64,000 nt of DNA, taken from Margaritifera margaritifera (taxonomy: Eukaryota; Mollusca; Bivalvia; Unionida; Margaritiferidae). Shown here piece after piece: positions 33,781 to 46,330 of this stretch. The position numbers and the translations under genes are program-made. Position 1 is the first letter of the stretch. Each line of letters begins with the position of its first letter. The stretch lies in the NCBI GenBank assembly GCA_029931535.1, contig JAQPZY010001536.1, positions 3,888,501 to 3,952,500 of the forward strand, in the 5' to 3' direction. Under the pieces are notes generated by a model, which saw nothing but the letters and a program-made list of their open reading frames with translations, was not told where the DNA came from and ran no database searches.

Positions 33781-34990
33781 TCAGACACTTTTTATTTTTT
33801 CCATTTTCTTCATATACTTTACAGTGGATTTCCAGGTATACTCCTTACAAAGTAAGTAAGATTCATAACTGATCTATACCACAATAAACTGGTGATGCAT
33901 TGGTGGCAAAAATGTGTTTTATTGCGGTTAAGCATTTTCCTGAATTGTTATAATATCCACTGCACATGAATAATTTATTTTTTCCATTTTCCTCATATAC
34001 TTTACAGTAGGTTTCTAGGTGTACTCCTTACAAGGTAAGTTAGATTCATAACTGATCTATACCACAATAAACTGGTAATGCATTGGTGGCCAAAACGTGT
34101 TATAATATCCACTGCTCATGAATAATTTATTTTTTCCATTTTCTTCATATACTTTACAGTGGGTTTCTAGGTATACTCCTTACAAGGTAAGTTAGATTCG
34201 TAACTGATCTATACCACAATAAACTGGTAATGCATTGGTGGCCAAAACGTGTTATAACATCCACTGCTCATGAATAATTTATTTTTTCCATTTTCCTCAG
34301 ATATACTTTACATTGGGTTTGATATGTGTTTACCCGCATTCAATGTTTACATTTGGATAACATATGTGCCCTCATTTACATTATTTACATTGGGGTTGAC
34401 TTTGTGACCCATCTTATTTCGTTTTACATTGGAGTTGACTGTAGGTGTCAACTTATTTTATATTGGAGTTGACTGTGTGTGTCAACTTATTTTATATTGG
34501 GGTTGACAGTGCACCTCCATTTATTTTATTTTTACATTGTGGCTGACTGTGTGTCCCCATTTAACGGCCTTTATCCCAAGATTGATGGCATGCCACCACC
34601 TATATATTGCAGGTATTTGCTCCTATTTCTCCTATTGTTTCTATGTATACCCCTTACAATGTAAGTTAACATCTATAGATTCATAAGTGATCTATACCAT
34701 AATAAACTGGTGATGCATTGGTGGCAAAAATGTGTTTGATTGCGGTTAAGCATTTTCCTGAATTGTTATAATATCCACTGCACATGAATAATTAATTTTT
34801 TTCCATTTTTCTCATATACTTTACAGTGGGTTTCTAGGTATACTCCTTACAAGGTAAGTTAGATTCATAACTGATCTATACCACAATAAACTGGTGATGC
34901 ATTGGTGGCCAAAACGTGTTATAATATCCACTGCACATGCATAATTTATTTTTTCCATTTTCCTCAGATATACTTTACATTGGGTTTGAT
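33781..34990 (+). repeat. Tandem array (150-180 bp) of micro-exon-like cassettes
   Basis: Each full unit has a pyrimidine-rich acceptor (TTTTTTCCATTTTC...CTTTACAG), a 27-nt segment TGGGTTTCTAGGTATACTCC plus TTACAAG, and a donor GTAAGTTAG. Intact segments are at 33825-33851, 34008-34034, 34160-34186 and 34827-34853. Copy one has AAA|GTAAGTAAG. Degraded units lie near 34313 (acceptor AG lost), 34630-34660 (donor kept) and 34978. The 27 nt are a multiple of three and are open in one frame in all four copies (GFLGILLT-like); in another frame they read WVSRYTPYK, but copy two begins TAG. A separate 38-bp-class repeat (34350-34560, TTGGAGTTGACTGTG) is inserted. Confidence 0.85.
34350..34560. repeat. 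~38-bp tandem repeat, about 5 copies
   Basis: The core ACATTGGAGTTGACTGTGTG with TCAACTTATTTTAT recurs with much divergence. It lies between two halves of the micro-exon-like array. Confidence 0.75.
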
Positions 34991-35339
34991 ATGCCTTGCT
35001 TTTGCATTGCCTTATTACGCCTTGTCTGGCTGTTTTTGCCTTGCCTCGTGGGTGAATATGAGTAAAAATATTAACCAATTTATGTTGGATATTAATAATA
35101 TATTTATTGATATGTTTAAAATACACGGTACATTATAATATTAATGTTACAAGAAAAATGTACATTTCACTTCTCCTCCCCCCCCCCATTTCAGTCCTAT
35201 TGTCAGATTGAAATGGGACACATGATGAAGGTTTACCTTTTCTTAAAAGTATAATTGTTGTTAATACATATTTCCTCTCGATTTATTGGCCCTGATGATT
35301 GCATATTTTGTATAATTAAACATGTATATTTCTTAGGTA

Positions 35340-35860
35340 GATTGAAGCTTAAAGGTCAAAGTTACTGTCACAGTTACTGATAAAAGAAAAGTGGCTTCTG
35401 CACTATAGCTCAAATTCTGTCTCATCTACAGTTACCAAACTTTGTGGATTGCACTTGATATAAGAATGAATGCTATTCGTTTTTGGAGTCAAAGGTGAAA
35501 AGTCAATGTCACTGTGACTGATATAATATAGAACTGGTTGGTTTTCTACATAATAGCATAAGTTCTATATGACATACCTCAACCATAAAGTGTTGATGGC
35601 TTGCATTTAGAGTAATGAAGAAAGCTATTGATTTTAGGGTTAAAACATCAAAGTTCAAGGTCACTGACTGAAAGAAGAAAAATGGTTTTCGCTTAATAAC
35701 AGGAGTTATGCATCATAGACCTGGACCAAACTTTGTGGATGGCTTGCAGTTATGGTAGGAAAGAAGATTATGAATTCTGGGGTATAAAGGGTAAACATCA
35801 AGGTCACAACGAAAAGAAAAAAAATGGTTTATGCGAACAAATATATTATCTAAATTAGAG
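35340..35860. repeat. Diverged tandem repeat, about 130-140 bp, 4 copies
   Basis: Each copy has a TCAAAGTTCAAGGTCACTG-type block, an AAAATGGTTTTC block and a CTTTGTGGATGGCTTGCA block. It resembles internal domains of repeats I would expect in mollusc genomes; that is recollection rather than a match I can verify. Confidence 0.7.
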
Positions 35861-36478
35861 ATTATTAAACATTGGGCAGACATCTAAATGTGCCAATTGC
35901 AGCACTCTTTAATTTGTCCATTATTAGAATAATAATGGTAAGCCTTCATCACGTGTGGCTCTTCAAGTGGGGCGGCCTCCTCGTTGGCAAGAGCTGGACT
36001 CTACTGGACACTTATTTCTCAAAGATTTCCAGTATTGACTAACGGGCCCCACATCTGTAGTTTTCTTTGATACCCTTTTGCGGCTTGGGACGAAATACAA
36101 ACTCAATGTTGCTATCTTTTTTGTGTGCATGAAAACGATTCATTTCTTGCAAATATTAAAAATGTTAAACCAACTTTCCACATCTCCATGCAAACACTGT
36201 TGTATGTATTTCCATTCTAAGAGAAGGGCTTTGCTAATGTTAATTCTGTGACATCTTGGTCCCGGTCACTTGGATGACTGTTGATTACAGTGGACTCTTA
36301 TGCACTTTTATTTTTAGATGAATTAATCAGTTTGTGATGGTATGTATACTTTTATTTGGTCAGCTTTGGATACTTCCCTAAGTAAGAGACTCGTCCAGCA
36401 TCTCAGCATGCTTTTAGATGAAGCTAGTCAAAGTTACAAAGAGGTATTTGGGCTCCAAATTCATAGCTTGGGATTAAC
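35861..36478. other. Sequence without recognised features
   Basis: No coding, RNA or repeat signal that I can support. Confidence 0.4.
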
Positions 36479-36499
36479 ATGACGGAGACCAATGACGTC

Positions 36500-36578
36500 A
36501 TTTCCATCTCGGTCATTTCCGTTATTTCCGTTTCGGTCATTTCCGTCTCGTTCATTTCCGTCTCGTTCATACGCACCT
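36500..36578. repeat. 15-bp tandem repeat (TCATTTCCGTCTCGT)n
   Basis: About five copies with TCGG/TCGT variants, directly before the CA-rich tract. Confidence 0.88.
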
Positions 36579-38790
36579 CACCTCACGAACACACGCACCT
36601 CACGAACACACACACACGCCACACCTCACGAACACACACACAAACCACACCACACGTACACACAAACCACACTAACACACACACCTCATGAACACACATA
36701 CCTCAAACACAGACCTCTCACACATAAACACCTCACGAACATACACAAACGCACATTTCACACACACGTGCACCTCACAAACACATACACACGCGCAATT
36801 CACAAACACACACGCGCACCTCACAAACACACACACGAGTACCTTATCAACACATATATGCGCGCACCTCACAAACGCACGCACGCACACATAAACACGC
36901 AAACACATGCAAACACGCACGCGAACACACGCAAACACACCACACGATAACACACTGAACGCACACGCAAACACACTGCACGCATATGCAAACACTGCAC
37001 GCACAACACAGCACGCACACGCAAACACACTCAACACACCACACCGCACGCACACGCAGACATCGAACACACCACACCACACGCAAACGCAACCGAAAAC
37101 ACACTCCACACACTACATCACACGCACACGCAAACCAAACCGCGCACACCACACAATACGCATACAAACGCAACTGCCACACCGCACGCACACACAAACG
37201 CAACAGCACAGAGCACACCGCACGCACACACAAACGCAACCACACACACCACACCGCACGCACACAAACACCACAGCGCACGCACACACAAACGCTTGCA
37301 CATATAAACACAACCGCACGCACACACGAACACAACCGCACACACCACACCGCACGCACACAGAAACACAACCACCCGACCACATTGCACGCACACACAG
37401 ACGCAAACGCACACACATTACCGCACGCACACACAAACTCAACCGGCACACAACATCGTGCGCACACAAACGCAAAAGCATACACCACACCTACCGCACA
37501 CAAAACAAAACCGCGCACACCACACCGCACGCACACACAAACACAACCGCATACACCACACGAACTCACACACATACACACCACACGAAGACACACACAC
37601 GATGCTAACACACGCACACCACGCGAACGCACGCACCACACGAACACACACATGCACTACGCAGACACACCACAGGAACACACAGACACCACACAAACAC
37701 ACACACCGACACCACATGCACACACAGCCGAACACCACACGAACAAGCACGCGAACACCACACAATCAGACACACGAAACACCACACGAACTCACACGCA
37801 CACACAAACACAACCCCACGCACACACAAACACAACCCCACGCACACACAAACACCACCGAACACAACACACTGCACGCACACACAAACACTACCGCACA
37901 CACACACCCATTGCGTGCGTACACAAACAGATACACCGTACACACCACATCGTGCACACACACACTGTATACATTCCACGGCATACACACCCCAAGCCGC
38001 ATACCACACCGCACCGTGCGCACTCAACACACGCACACACTGCAACCGCACGCACTGCGCAAGCGCCATACGCCACACACGCATCGGCCCACAGCATACA
38101 CGCACGCGACCCCAACGGGCAGGCGCACACTTCCGGACGGCACGCGCGCGTTACACCACAACGCTCACACAAGCACCACACCTCACGTCGCACTCACGCG
38201 CCACGCTGCACGCACTCACAACACCGCACATACGTACGTACCACACCACATCCTCATGCAGCACACTATACCACGCCACACGCACGCACCTCACCACACT
38301 CGCAACAGAGCACATACGCGCCGCAGTGTATCGCCCCTACATGCACACCGCACCGCAGACATACGCGTAGTACGCCTCGTAGAAACAAACAGACCACACC
38401 ACGTACTCACCACGCCTCACAGCACCACACACGCACCGCACAGCACATGTACGTACCACACCGGAACACACGCATCCACCGCACTGAACGCACATCACAC
38501 CTCACGCACCACACAACACCGCTGCTCACACAAGCACAACACCGCACCTTACCTTGCCTCACTATACACGCATGTACACATCGCTGCACCACGCACACAC
38601 ATACACACACCATGTCGCACCAGATACACCGCACTGCATGCACACCACACCTCATGCACCACACGACACCGCAGCTCACACAAGCACAACACAGCACCAC
38701 ACGCACGCATCGTAATGCACCGCACGCATGCACGCCTCGCCGCACCACGTGCACACACACGTACGCGCGCGCGCACAACATACAATGATA
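36579..38790. repeat. 2.2-kb CA/CG-rich low-complexity tract
   Basis: The plus strand is almost only C and A, with scattered CG steps. It begins as ACCTCACGAACACAC units, becomes CACACGCACACACAAACGCA-like sequence, and grades into more degenerate CACGCACC sequence at the right end. Because T is rare on this strand, stop codons are rare, so open frames of up to 600 codons appear on both strands; composition (Thr/His or Cys/Val/Arg only) shows they are not genes. Long alternating purine-pyrimidine stretches could favour Z-DNA. Confidence 0.95.
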
Positions 38791-41429
38791 GAATCGGGTG
38801 GCCGCAAATGAGGCTACATTGTTACATTGCTAGAAGTTGATGACCTCAAAAGGTATCATTCACATACCACAGCACATACAAGTTTTTTTTTTTTTTTTTA
38901 AAAGACATAAAGTAGCTTTGTCACACTTGTTTGATCCAAGAATCGATGCTCACCCCACCCCATCCCACCCCAAAAAAACCATCATTTTGAAACCAGGCAC
39001 TAACATAGTACCACAGTCATAAGACATTCACAGCAATGATCGATTCTACATGTATTTTCGCAAAACTATCGAATTAAACCAAAGACTAAAATTGATGTTG
39101 TCAAGTACAACGTTGTAGGAAACACAGCTGTTCCGTTGCTGAGAGTCATATCCTTTTTTGTTTTTACTTTTTCAGCCCAAGGGTATTTTGAGAAAATATC
39201 ATGGTCGAAATATATATGTATCCATTGTTGAACTTTTCCTATGCTTGCATATCAACAATGTCTGCCTGCCACAGGTTACTCACGTGACCAACATACATTT
39301 TTCTGTATGGAAATCTCTTTTTTTCTAGCTTGATTATTTAATGTGTAGGTCAACAGTTTGATTAACCATCTTTCCCATTTGCATAAACTTTTATATAAAG
39401 AAATATTTTTCTCACCTGCTTATTTAATGTGTAGAACACTGTTTGATTAACAATCCTTCCAATTTGGTGTAATTTTCTTTTTGTCACGTTTGATTCCTTC
39501 CAACAATTGATCAAGATTTGTGTAAGCAGCTGTATTTTCAGGGTCGAAGTAAAGATGTCTTAAATACTGTTCTTTGTCTGACACTGCAAAGTCTCTGACA
39601 TCGTTGATTTAAAACAACATAAAAGTATCAAGATAATACATTATGCTTCATAAATTGCCATATCTTTATTAAAAAGCCTACATAACATCCATCTACAACA
39701 GGAACGTTTACTTTCAACAATTTGCAAGATTGTTTTTAATCCTTTCAAACATCCATCTACAACAGGAACGTTTACTTTCAACAATTTGCAAGATTGTTTT
39801 TAATCCTTTCAAACATATGAATGATATCAGACTTATGTCAAATTTTGCCATTCCTATGTTACATTTTAAAACAAATTCAAATATTGAGCTACATTGCATT
39901 GTTTGAATTCTAAATTTGTTTTCCATAATTCTATCTTTTGTGTGGTTTTGAATAATTAAAGATAGGCCATGTGAAGCTTACGAAATCTTCAAGATGTGTT
40001 GTAAATCTAGCTGAATACAAATCTCTGTATTTGCTCATATCAAATGCATTAATTTATTCTTTCCTCATGCTGATCTTTTTTAACCATGGCTGATGATGCA
40101 TATTTCAATGTTCTAAAATTTAAAAAAAAAAGATTGATATAGGGCTCTACGACATTTACACTTCTTAGTCCAGTTATTTATTCCACGTTTGCAGATTAAC
40201 CTGTTTTTGTCTAGTATTGTAAAAAATTCAGAATAAAGTGATCTTGAAAACGAAGTGTTGGCTCCTGTGAAAGGGTATAAAAACAGAAAGCAACAAAAGA
40301 AAAAATATTTCCTATGGTATCAAAGTAGGGGTACTATAATGAGTTGATAAAAGTGGTTAACCATTTTTTTTCTTGCTGTTACAAATTTTTTTTCATGAAA
40401 TTCGCTTCATAAGCTATTGTCATTGGTCACACCTAGTAGCCAGATTTTACTCAAGTTACAGGTTTGGAGTAACCTTGGAGTGACAGATAGTATGACCACT
40501 ATTAGAAGCACAGTTCAGATCTCACATGAAATGCATGCAGTCCACTCTTCTAATTCCTGTACTCACTCACATGTGCAATTCACATTTCACCTGTCTAGAA
40601 TAACCTATCACAATATACAATGTATACTCATTAATATGGAAAGTTTAGTTTTGAATAACCACTTTCATTCCTACTTCATACCGCACAAGTTATGAATGGC
40701 TTTCTGTGTAGGCTAGGATGTATATAGCATGGAAAAATCTGCAGTCATGAGCTAAAATGTAGGTCACAGAGACTCTCTTTGGTTGTAAGGGTGTAGTACT
40801 AACAGAGATGCATACAATTATCAGCTTCATGATTCTAAAATATACTTTGACCCTACAAACGACCTTTAAGCACAAAGTTTACACCAAGTCACTGAAGAAT
40901 AAAATATAGGTCACATATACCTCTTTGTACAATAATGGTGTAGTACCTATCAAGATGCATCCCCTCAACTAGTTTTATGATTCTAGATAGGATAATATGC
41001 AAAAATTCATGTGGTCAAGAACTATAAGCAAAAACTTACCAAAACCAGTAAAAGATGATAATAAAGTCACAATGAACTTCTTCTCATGGAAGGATGCGCA
41101 TCATCATCAATTTCAAGATTCTAGCATGAACAGTGCTTGAGAAATGAATATCAAAAACAAAAAATGTAACCCAAGTCAGTAAAACATAAAATACGGGCCA
41201 TTATGGTGTACTTCTGCAATGATGGAGTAGTGCTAATCAAGTTGCACCCTTTTACCAATGAAAGTTTCATGATTCTAGATAGTATAGTATGTACACAGCA
41301 TGCAAAGAAACAAACAAACAACAAAAAAAAAAAAAAGGGGAATTTTCTGTATCAGGTGTCAAGTTATGGTAATTTACTTTTTCTTTTTATTGTAAACACA
41401 TAATGTCAAAGTCTTTCAGCGAATATATG
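38791..41429. other. AT-rich sequence, no gene recognised
   Basis: It contains a poly-T run at 38883-38899, a two-copy 64-bp direct repeat (39686-39813) and a poly-A run near 41322. No coding region is supported. Confidence 0.5.
39686..39813. repeat. 64-bp direct duplication
   Basis: CATCCATCTACAACAGGAAC and the following 44 bases occur twice in a row with no visible differences, so the duplication is recent. Confidence 0.93.
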
Positions 41430-41449
41430 AATTTCGTGACATATTTTTT

Positions 41450-41650
41450 CATCGAATGAACTATGTGATCCATAATCACCCAATGAACTGTGTGATCTAT
41501 ATTCACCCAATGAACTATGTGATCCATTCTATCCCATTATCCTCCACATTATAGTGACATCTGTTTTCACCCAATGAACTATGTGATCCATTCTCACCCA
41601 ATGAACTGTGATCCATATTCACTGAATGAATTGTGTGATCCATATTCTAC
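41450..41650. repeat. ~31-bp tandem repeat, about 6 copies
   Basis: The core CACCCAATGAACTATGTGAT plus CCATATT recurs, interrupted twice by TCTACCCCATTATC-type sequence. Confidence 0.85.
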
Positions 41651-41904
41651 CCCATTATCTTCCAGGTTATAGTTCTTTCCATCTGGTTGAATTGTGTGTC
41701 CTGTTCCGAGCTATTTTATTCAGTTGTCATTTATGTATCTTGTTTATATGTTTTGTAATCTTTAAAGGACATTGTCATGATGTTCTTTTCTATTAATGTG
41801 GTTATTTTCTTACATTTAATTTCTTATATGTCAATTTGAAAGTTTTTGCATCCTAAATCTTAAAGTATCAGAAATAAGTCCCATTAAAACAGGAGGCCTA
41901 AGTC

Positions 41905-43946
41905 CAGGGTTCATACACCTTTGGTGTGACAAAATTCAAGAACTTTTCAAGGACTTTATCCAATTTTTTCAAGGACCCCGATGCCCAGTGCATTTTAGGT
42001 ATATTTATCAAAGGCCATTTAAAGGATTAGTGAGAATGTTGTAATTTCCTGACAGGGGGCTTCCTAATATTTGTGCAATAGGCTTGAGAGGAAGGAAGGG
42101 GTTTATAGTGGCCCATTGTTATCAAAATTGATGGGAAATTTTTTCTGTTTCATTTAAAAATGGCCTGGCCTATTGTCAATCTAAGACACTGCTATGCGAC
42201 TGATAATACCCAATAAATCAGATGAGATGAATAAATGCACAACACTTACAAACAAAAATCAACAGGATGGAAATTTTGATGGAGATTCAGAGTTGATATC
42301 CCTGTTATTTGGTTAAGGCAGATTTGTAGAATGTTTCATTATGGGGGTATAATCCACCATTATTTCACTTTCAAGTATATGGGAAATTAATTACCAGGTC
42401 TTGTATTCTTGTTTTTGACACCAACTGGGGTTGAACACACACTTCCCAGGCATTTTGCTCCAAGTGAAATTGGTAAGCTCTCGCAGAAAAATACCCAGAT
42501 AAATCTTCCGTATTCTCAATGCCACGTACACGTGTTTATCCTTTGGCGGGTGTGAATGCAGCCTCCTGAATATTCGGTAGCGATCGGAGTTTACGGAGAT
42601 TGCCGAAGCCCACATTCTCTCTCCGACACACTTCACGAAAACACATCGGCCGACCTCGTATATAGCGATTTGCATAATTTATTTGCATAATTTATGCATA
42701 CCTGAAGTTGTCCGTGGCGGACAAAATCGATTTCTGGAATAACTTCGACCCGTGATATGATGCATTCACGCGGCATCTTAAAATCGTCCGCCGCAAAAGT
42801 ATGCTATCGCGTGACACGCAGATGTAAGTACATTGTGTAGAAAGCAGCCATTCTGTTAACAGGCATACGGCCGTAATTTACGCCCAAAGTTTGGTTGCTA
42901 CGCCGAAAAAGTCAATAATTGACTTCCAGCAGACTTCTGAATTTTTCATCATCTTTTATTTCAAGAGTTTGAACAGTTGATTCACCATGATTTAACGTAA
43001 AAAGATGTATCGCTGCCGCAGAAAATAAATCGACGAAGAAGAATGATCGTTTTGGAAATTTATACTGTGACGATTATATGCGTATTATTTAAAAACAATA
43101 GTTTATTCTATAACAAGGAATTCGTATGTTTATTTACAATGTTTGGACGCACTTTTTAATCAGCATTCGCGGAATCGTCACTCGTTTGCCTATTACAATT
43201 ACTGAAATTGGTAAAAGATTGGTCACAATCAAATGAATTAAGGATGCATTAATTGCATTTGTTTTAAAATATTAGCATTATAATTATGGTTTCATACAAC
43301 TGATAATTTTATCTGCGAAATTTTGCAGGTGTTGCTTGAATATTATTGTCGGTGATTGTTTAGAATATGATAATAATTTCTCAATAAATCGCGGTAGCTT
43401 ACTAATCAAAACGTTATTATCGCAGTCTAACAAGTAACTATGTTAACTCGAGAAAAAAAACAAACACAGGGGAAATATCACGTAGACAAACACAAACTAT
43501 TTTTACATGCATGAGCGCTACATGTATGTCAAATATTGTGCTCACGTTTTAGTAAACATGTATTCTGTCATTTAGAGCAATTTAGGGTTGATTTTTGGAC
43601 CAAATATAACTTTAAATTCCTAATGTCAAGTAGATTTGGTATCGTATATAACAAAATCAATATATATATATATATACGTATTAAGGTATTAATTTAGGTT
43701 AACAAACACAATAATGCATTTTGCTATTGAATAAAGAAAAGATTCGCGCACTTTTTAATGCTCTCTATTAGGTCCGCGTGCAATTATAAATATCTGATAT
43801 CTGATTGGTCACATGTTGTAAACCACCCAACAGCAAACAGTTTTATTTCAATTACATGACGTAATGGTATGAAAAAAAACTTTCGTACATTCGTTTGTTG
43901 ATTAATTTTATTTTTAAGTAATTTTCAAGGTAGCGTGCGAACCCTG
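41905..43946. mobile_element. hAT-like DNA transposon with transposase first-exon remnant
   Basis: The left end is CAGGGTTCATACACCTTTGG; the complement of the right end is CAGGGTTCGCACGCTACC. Subterminal TTCAAGGAC repeats follow the left end, a hallmark of many hAT elements. TAAGT occurs just outside both ends. On the minus strand near 42450 the sequence reads MPGKCVFNPSWCQKQEYKTW and then meets a GTAATT donor or stop, which resembles the N-terminus of hAT/TTF-type transposases. No DDE or dimerisation domain is visible, so it is nonautonomous. The interior has several CpG-rich stretches unlike the surrounding DNA. Confidence 0.72.
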
Positions 43947-44372
43947 TAAGTGGAGCTGATATCATTCACCCTATAGCTGACATATGTCAGTTTGTGAATA
44001 CAAATTCACACACATATTGAAACTGTAGAGAGGGAAGAAAAACTTGAAGCTCATAGTTGTTGCATTGTCTATTAATGCTGGTGTCATTTATCTTCTGTCC
44101 CAGAACAAATAGGACCACAGTCTAGGCTTTAAAGGGATAAGTTGTTTATACAACCAGCATTGTCTCTTGATCTCTCCTGTCCCTGTGGACTAGGCCCTGA
44201 TTCATAACTTATAAACTGTTCATAGACCCACCCTTAAAGTATATACACTTACTTGGCATTACAAGGGGAATTAATCTGTGCAGTCAGTATATATTTCTGG
44301 ATCTGCCCTCATTGCCTGGGGCCCAGCCTCTGGAATCATAACTTGGAAACTATTAACATCCCCACCCAAGAG

Positions 44373-44445
44373 AGTTGTGGTGAGTCAGTGGTTAAGGCGT
44401 TGTACCTATGACAAGAAGGTTGCGGGTTGGATTCCCATCATCTGA
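44373..44445 (+). mobile_element. tRNA-like SINE head remnant
   Basis: GTGAGTCAGTGGTTAAGGCG resembles a tRNA A-box region, and GGTTGGATTCC is one base from a B-box consensus, 40 bp later. No complete SINE body follows that I recognise. Confidence 0.5.
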
Positions 44446-44489
44446 TCAACCTGGATCCTCATTCATATGCATGAATCAAGTTCATCATC

Positions 44490-44920
44490 AAAATCATACG
44501 AGATCTTGATGATACAAGCTTACATAGCAAGTCTGATTAAAATCTGTTCAGAAATATTTTCTTGTGAGTGTTCACAAGCTCAGCCAATCAGATTCAATAT
44601 CACCTCAAAATGTGTGGATGTTGCTCATAATCTAACTCATGTGAGATCTGATGATACAAGCTCACCTACCAGGTCTGATGAAAATCTGATCCGAAATATG
44701 GCCTCTAGTGTGCTCACAAGCTCAGCCAATCAGATTCAAGATCACCTCATTAAAATGCGTGGATGCTGCTCACAATCAAACTCATCATAGATCTTCATTA
44801 TACAAGCTTATATACCAAATCTAATCAGCAATATGGCCTCTAGAGTATTCACAAGAAAGTGTTAATGGACAGACGGACAACTGACAATGGACCATACTAA
44901 AGGCTGACTTGCCCTTTCGC
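44490..44920. repeat. ~155-bp direct repeat (2-3 diverged copies)
   Basis: Blocks GATGATACAAGCT, TCACAAGCTCAGCCAATCAG and GTGGATGCTGCTCA recur at about 155-bp spacing. The last partial copy ends in GTTAATGGACAGACGGACAA and a CCAAGTGAGCTAAT terminus, suggesting the end of a dispersed repeat. Confidence 0.75.
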
Positions 44921-45424
44921 CAAGTGAGCTAATAAAAAGATTGGTGTGTATCAGAGACGCACCACAAGATTTCTGGTTTTGGTGTTTTGCCTCTTGTGCT
45001 TAAGTTAGATTTTGCTGTTCAATGAGTAGACTATATGGGTGATCATGGTATAATCAAAATTTCTTGTTTGACATGTAAGAGTACATCTTCTGTATAATGT
45101 GTTTGTATGCATTATTTTGTGTTTTATCTTAAATGTCATATGTACTTCTTGTACTGTTCTGATGTTGTTTACTTTGTTTTACATCTTGCGTCATAATTGT
45201 TATGTATTAAATGTTGATTTGATCAAATAAATACTACTACTAAAGAGAGCTTGGAAGAAGGCAAATGTCATCCAATGGATAGTGCAAGAGGAAAAACTCG
45301 TACAGAAATATCTGGTCTGCAATACAGGGCCTGAAATAACATGGACTTCACTTCACTTGACAATTTCCCATTTAGGATACATGTACCGGTATCTGCCAAA
45401 TGAGACACTTTTCTATTTAAGTGA

Positions 45425-45656
45425 GGGCCCTGGGTGGTCCAAGGCGCTTGCCTTCACAGATCACTGACATCTCACCTCTGTCTGCATGTGTTCGAGTCTT
45501 GGCTCAATGAATGTGAGCATGAAAGAAAACTTGCCAATAGCTTCCTGTGGGTTGGTGGTTCTTCCCTGGCTCTTCCTCAGCCAAATATACTGGCCGCCAT
45601 GTATGGCCTGTCATGTGCTAAAAATGGTGTTAAATCCCCAAAATCCCCCAAATCCC
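45425..45656 (+). mobile_element. tRNA-derived SINE (same family as 57661-57905)
   Basis: It starts GGGCCCTGGGTGGTCCAAGG (the A box lost about five bases, CCGAG), has a degraded B box GTGTTCGAGTC, the CTTGCCAATAGCTTCC body motif and the ATCATGTGCTG-type 3' motif, and ends GGTGTTAAATCCCC. Confidence 0.88.
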
Positions 45657-46004
45657 ATTTAAGTGTCTTCCTAGTGCATCCACAAGATTGCAGTTTTAGG
45701 CAAAGCTAAAAAGGATTAAAACGTTTTGCTCAAGTCAAGTAAAATTTACTCTTTTTTTCATATGATGCTCGATCAAAAAACTGGTTTGTTTCTACAAACT
45801 GAAAATAAATAAACCATACCAGAGAGTGGCTAATCCTTATTTTAATAGTACAATAATATTTAAGGATAAATATAAACTGAAGTAAATAAACAGAATATTT
45901 CTGGTACTAACTGTTGACATCAACTGCTATTCATACATGCAGGTAATAGTATTAAAGTGCTAGAAAAACTACCTAATACAACCGATCTTCAAATTTAAAT
46001 AACA

Positions 46005-46330
46005 CTGGTCTCTTGCTATAATGTGCCTCAGTATAGCATGGTACCTTTATGAGCCAGATATGGTCATGGATCACATTACATAATGTAATAGCAATGTGTA
46101 TAATGTACCCCAGAATAAGGCATCTCATTATAACACTTGCTTTTACATGGTAGATATGGTCATGGATCCCATTACATTATGTAATAGTATTACTGTGCAT
46201 CATGTACTCCAGTATATGGCACCTCAGTATAACACTGTTACTTTGATAAGGCACATATGGTCATGTTACCCATTTCAGTATATAATAGTATTACTGTGTA
46301 TAATGTACCCCAGTATGAGGCAAAAACACA
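46005..46330. repeat. ~115-bp tandem repeat, about 3 diverged copies
   Basis: Blocks AGATATGGTCATGGAT, CATTACATTATGTAATAG and TATAATGTACCCCAGTAT recur in the same order. The palindrome ATTACATAATGTAAT lies in each full copy. Confidence 0.8.

Noticed and set aside
36847..38840. Very long open frames (up to 600 codons) on both strands
   Set aside because: They lie in a CA/CG-rich low-complexity tract with almost no T on one strand. The peptides are only Thr/His/Ala/Arg or Cys/Val/Arg, so absence of stops is a composition effect.
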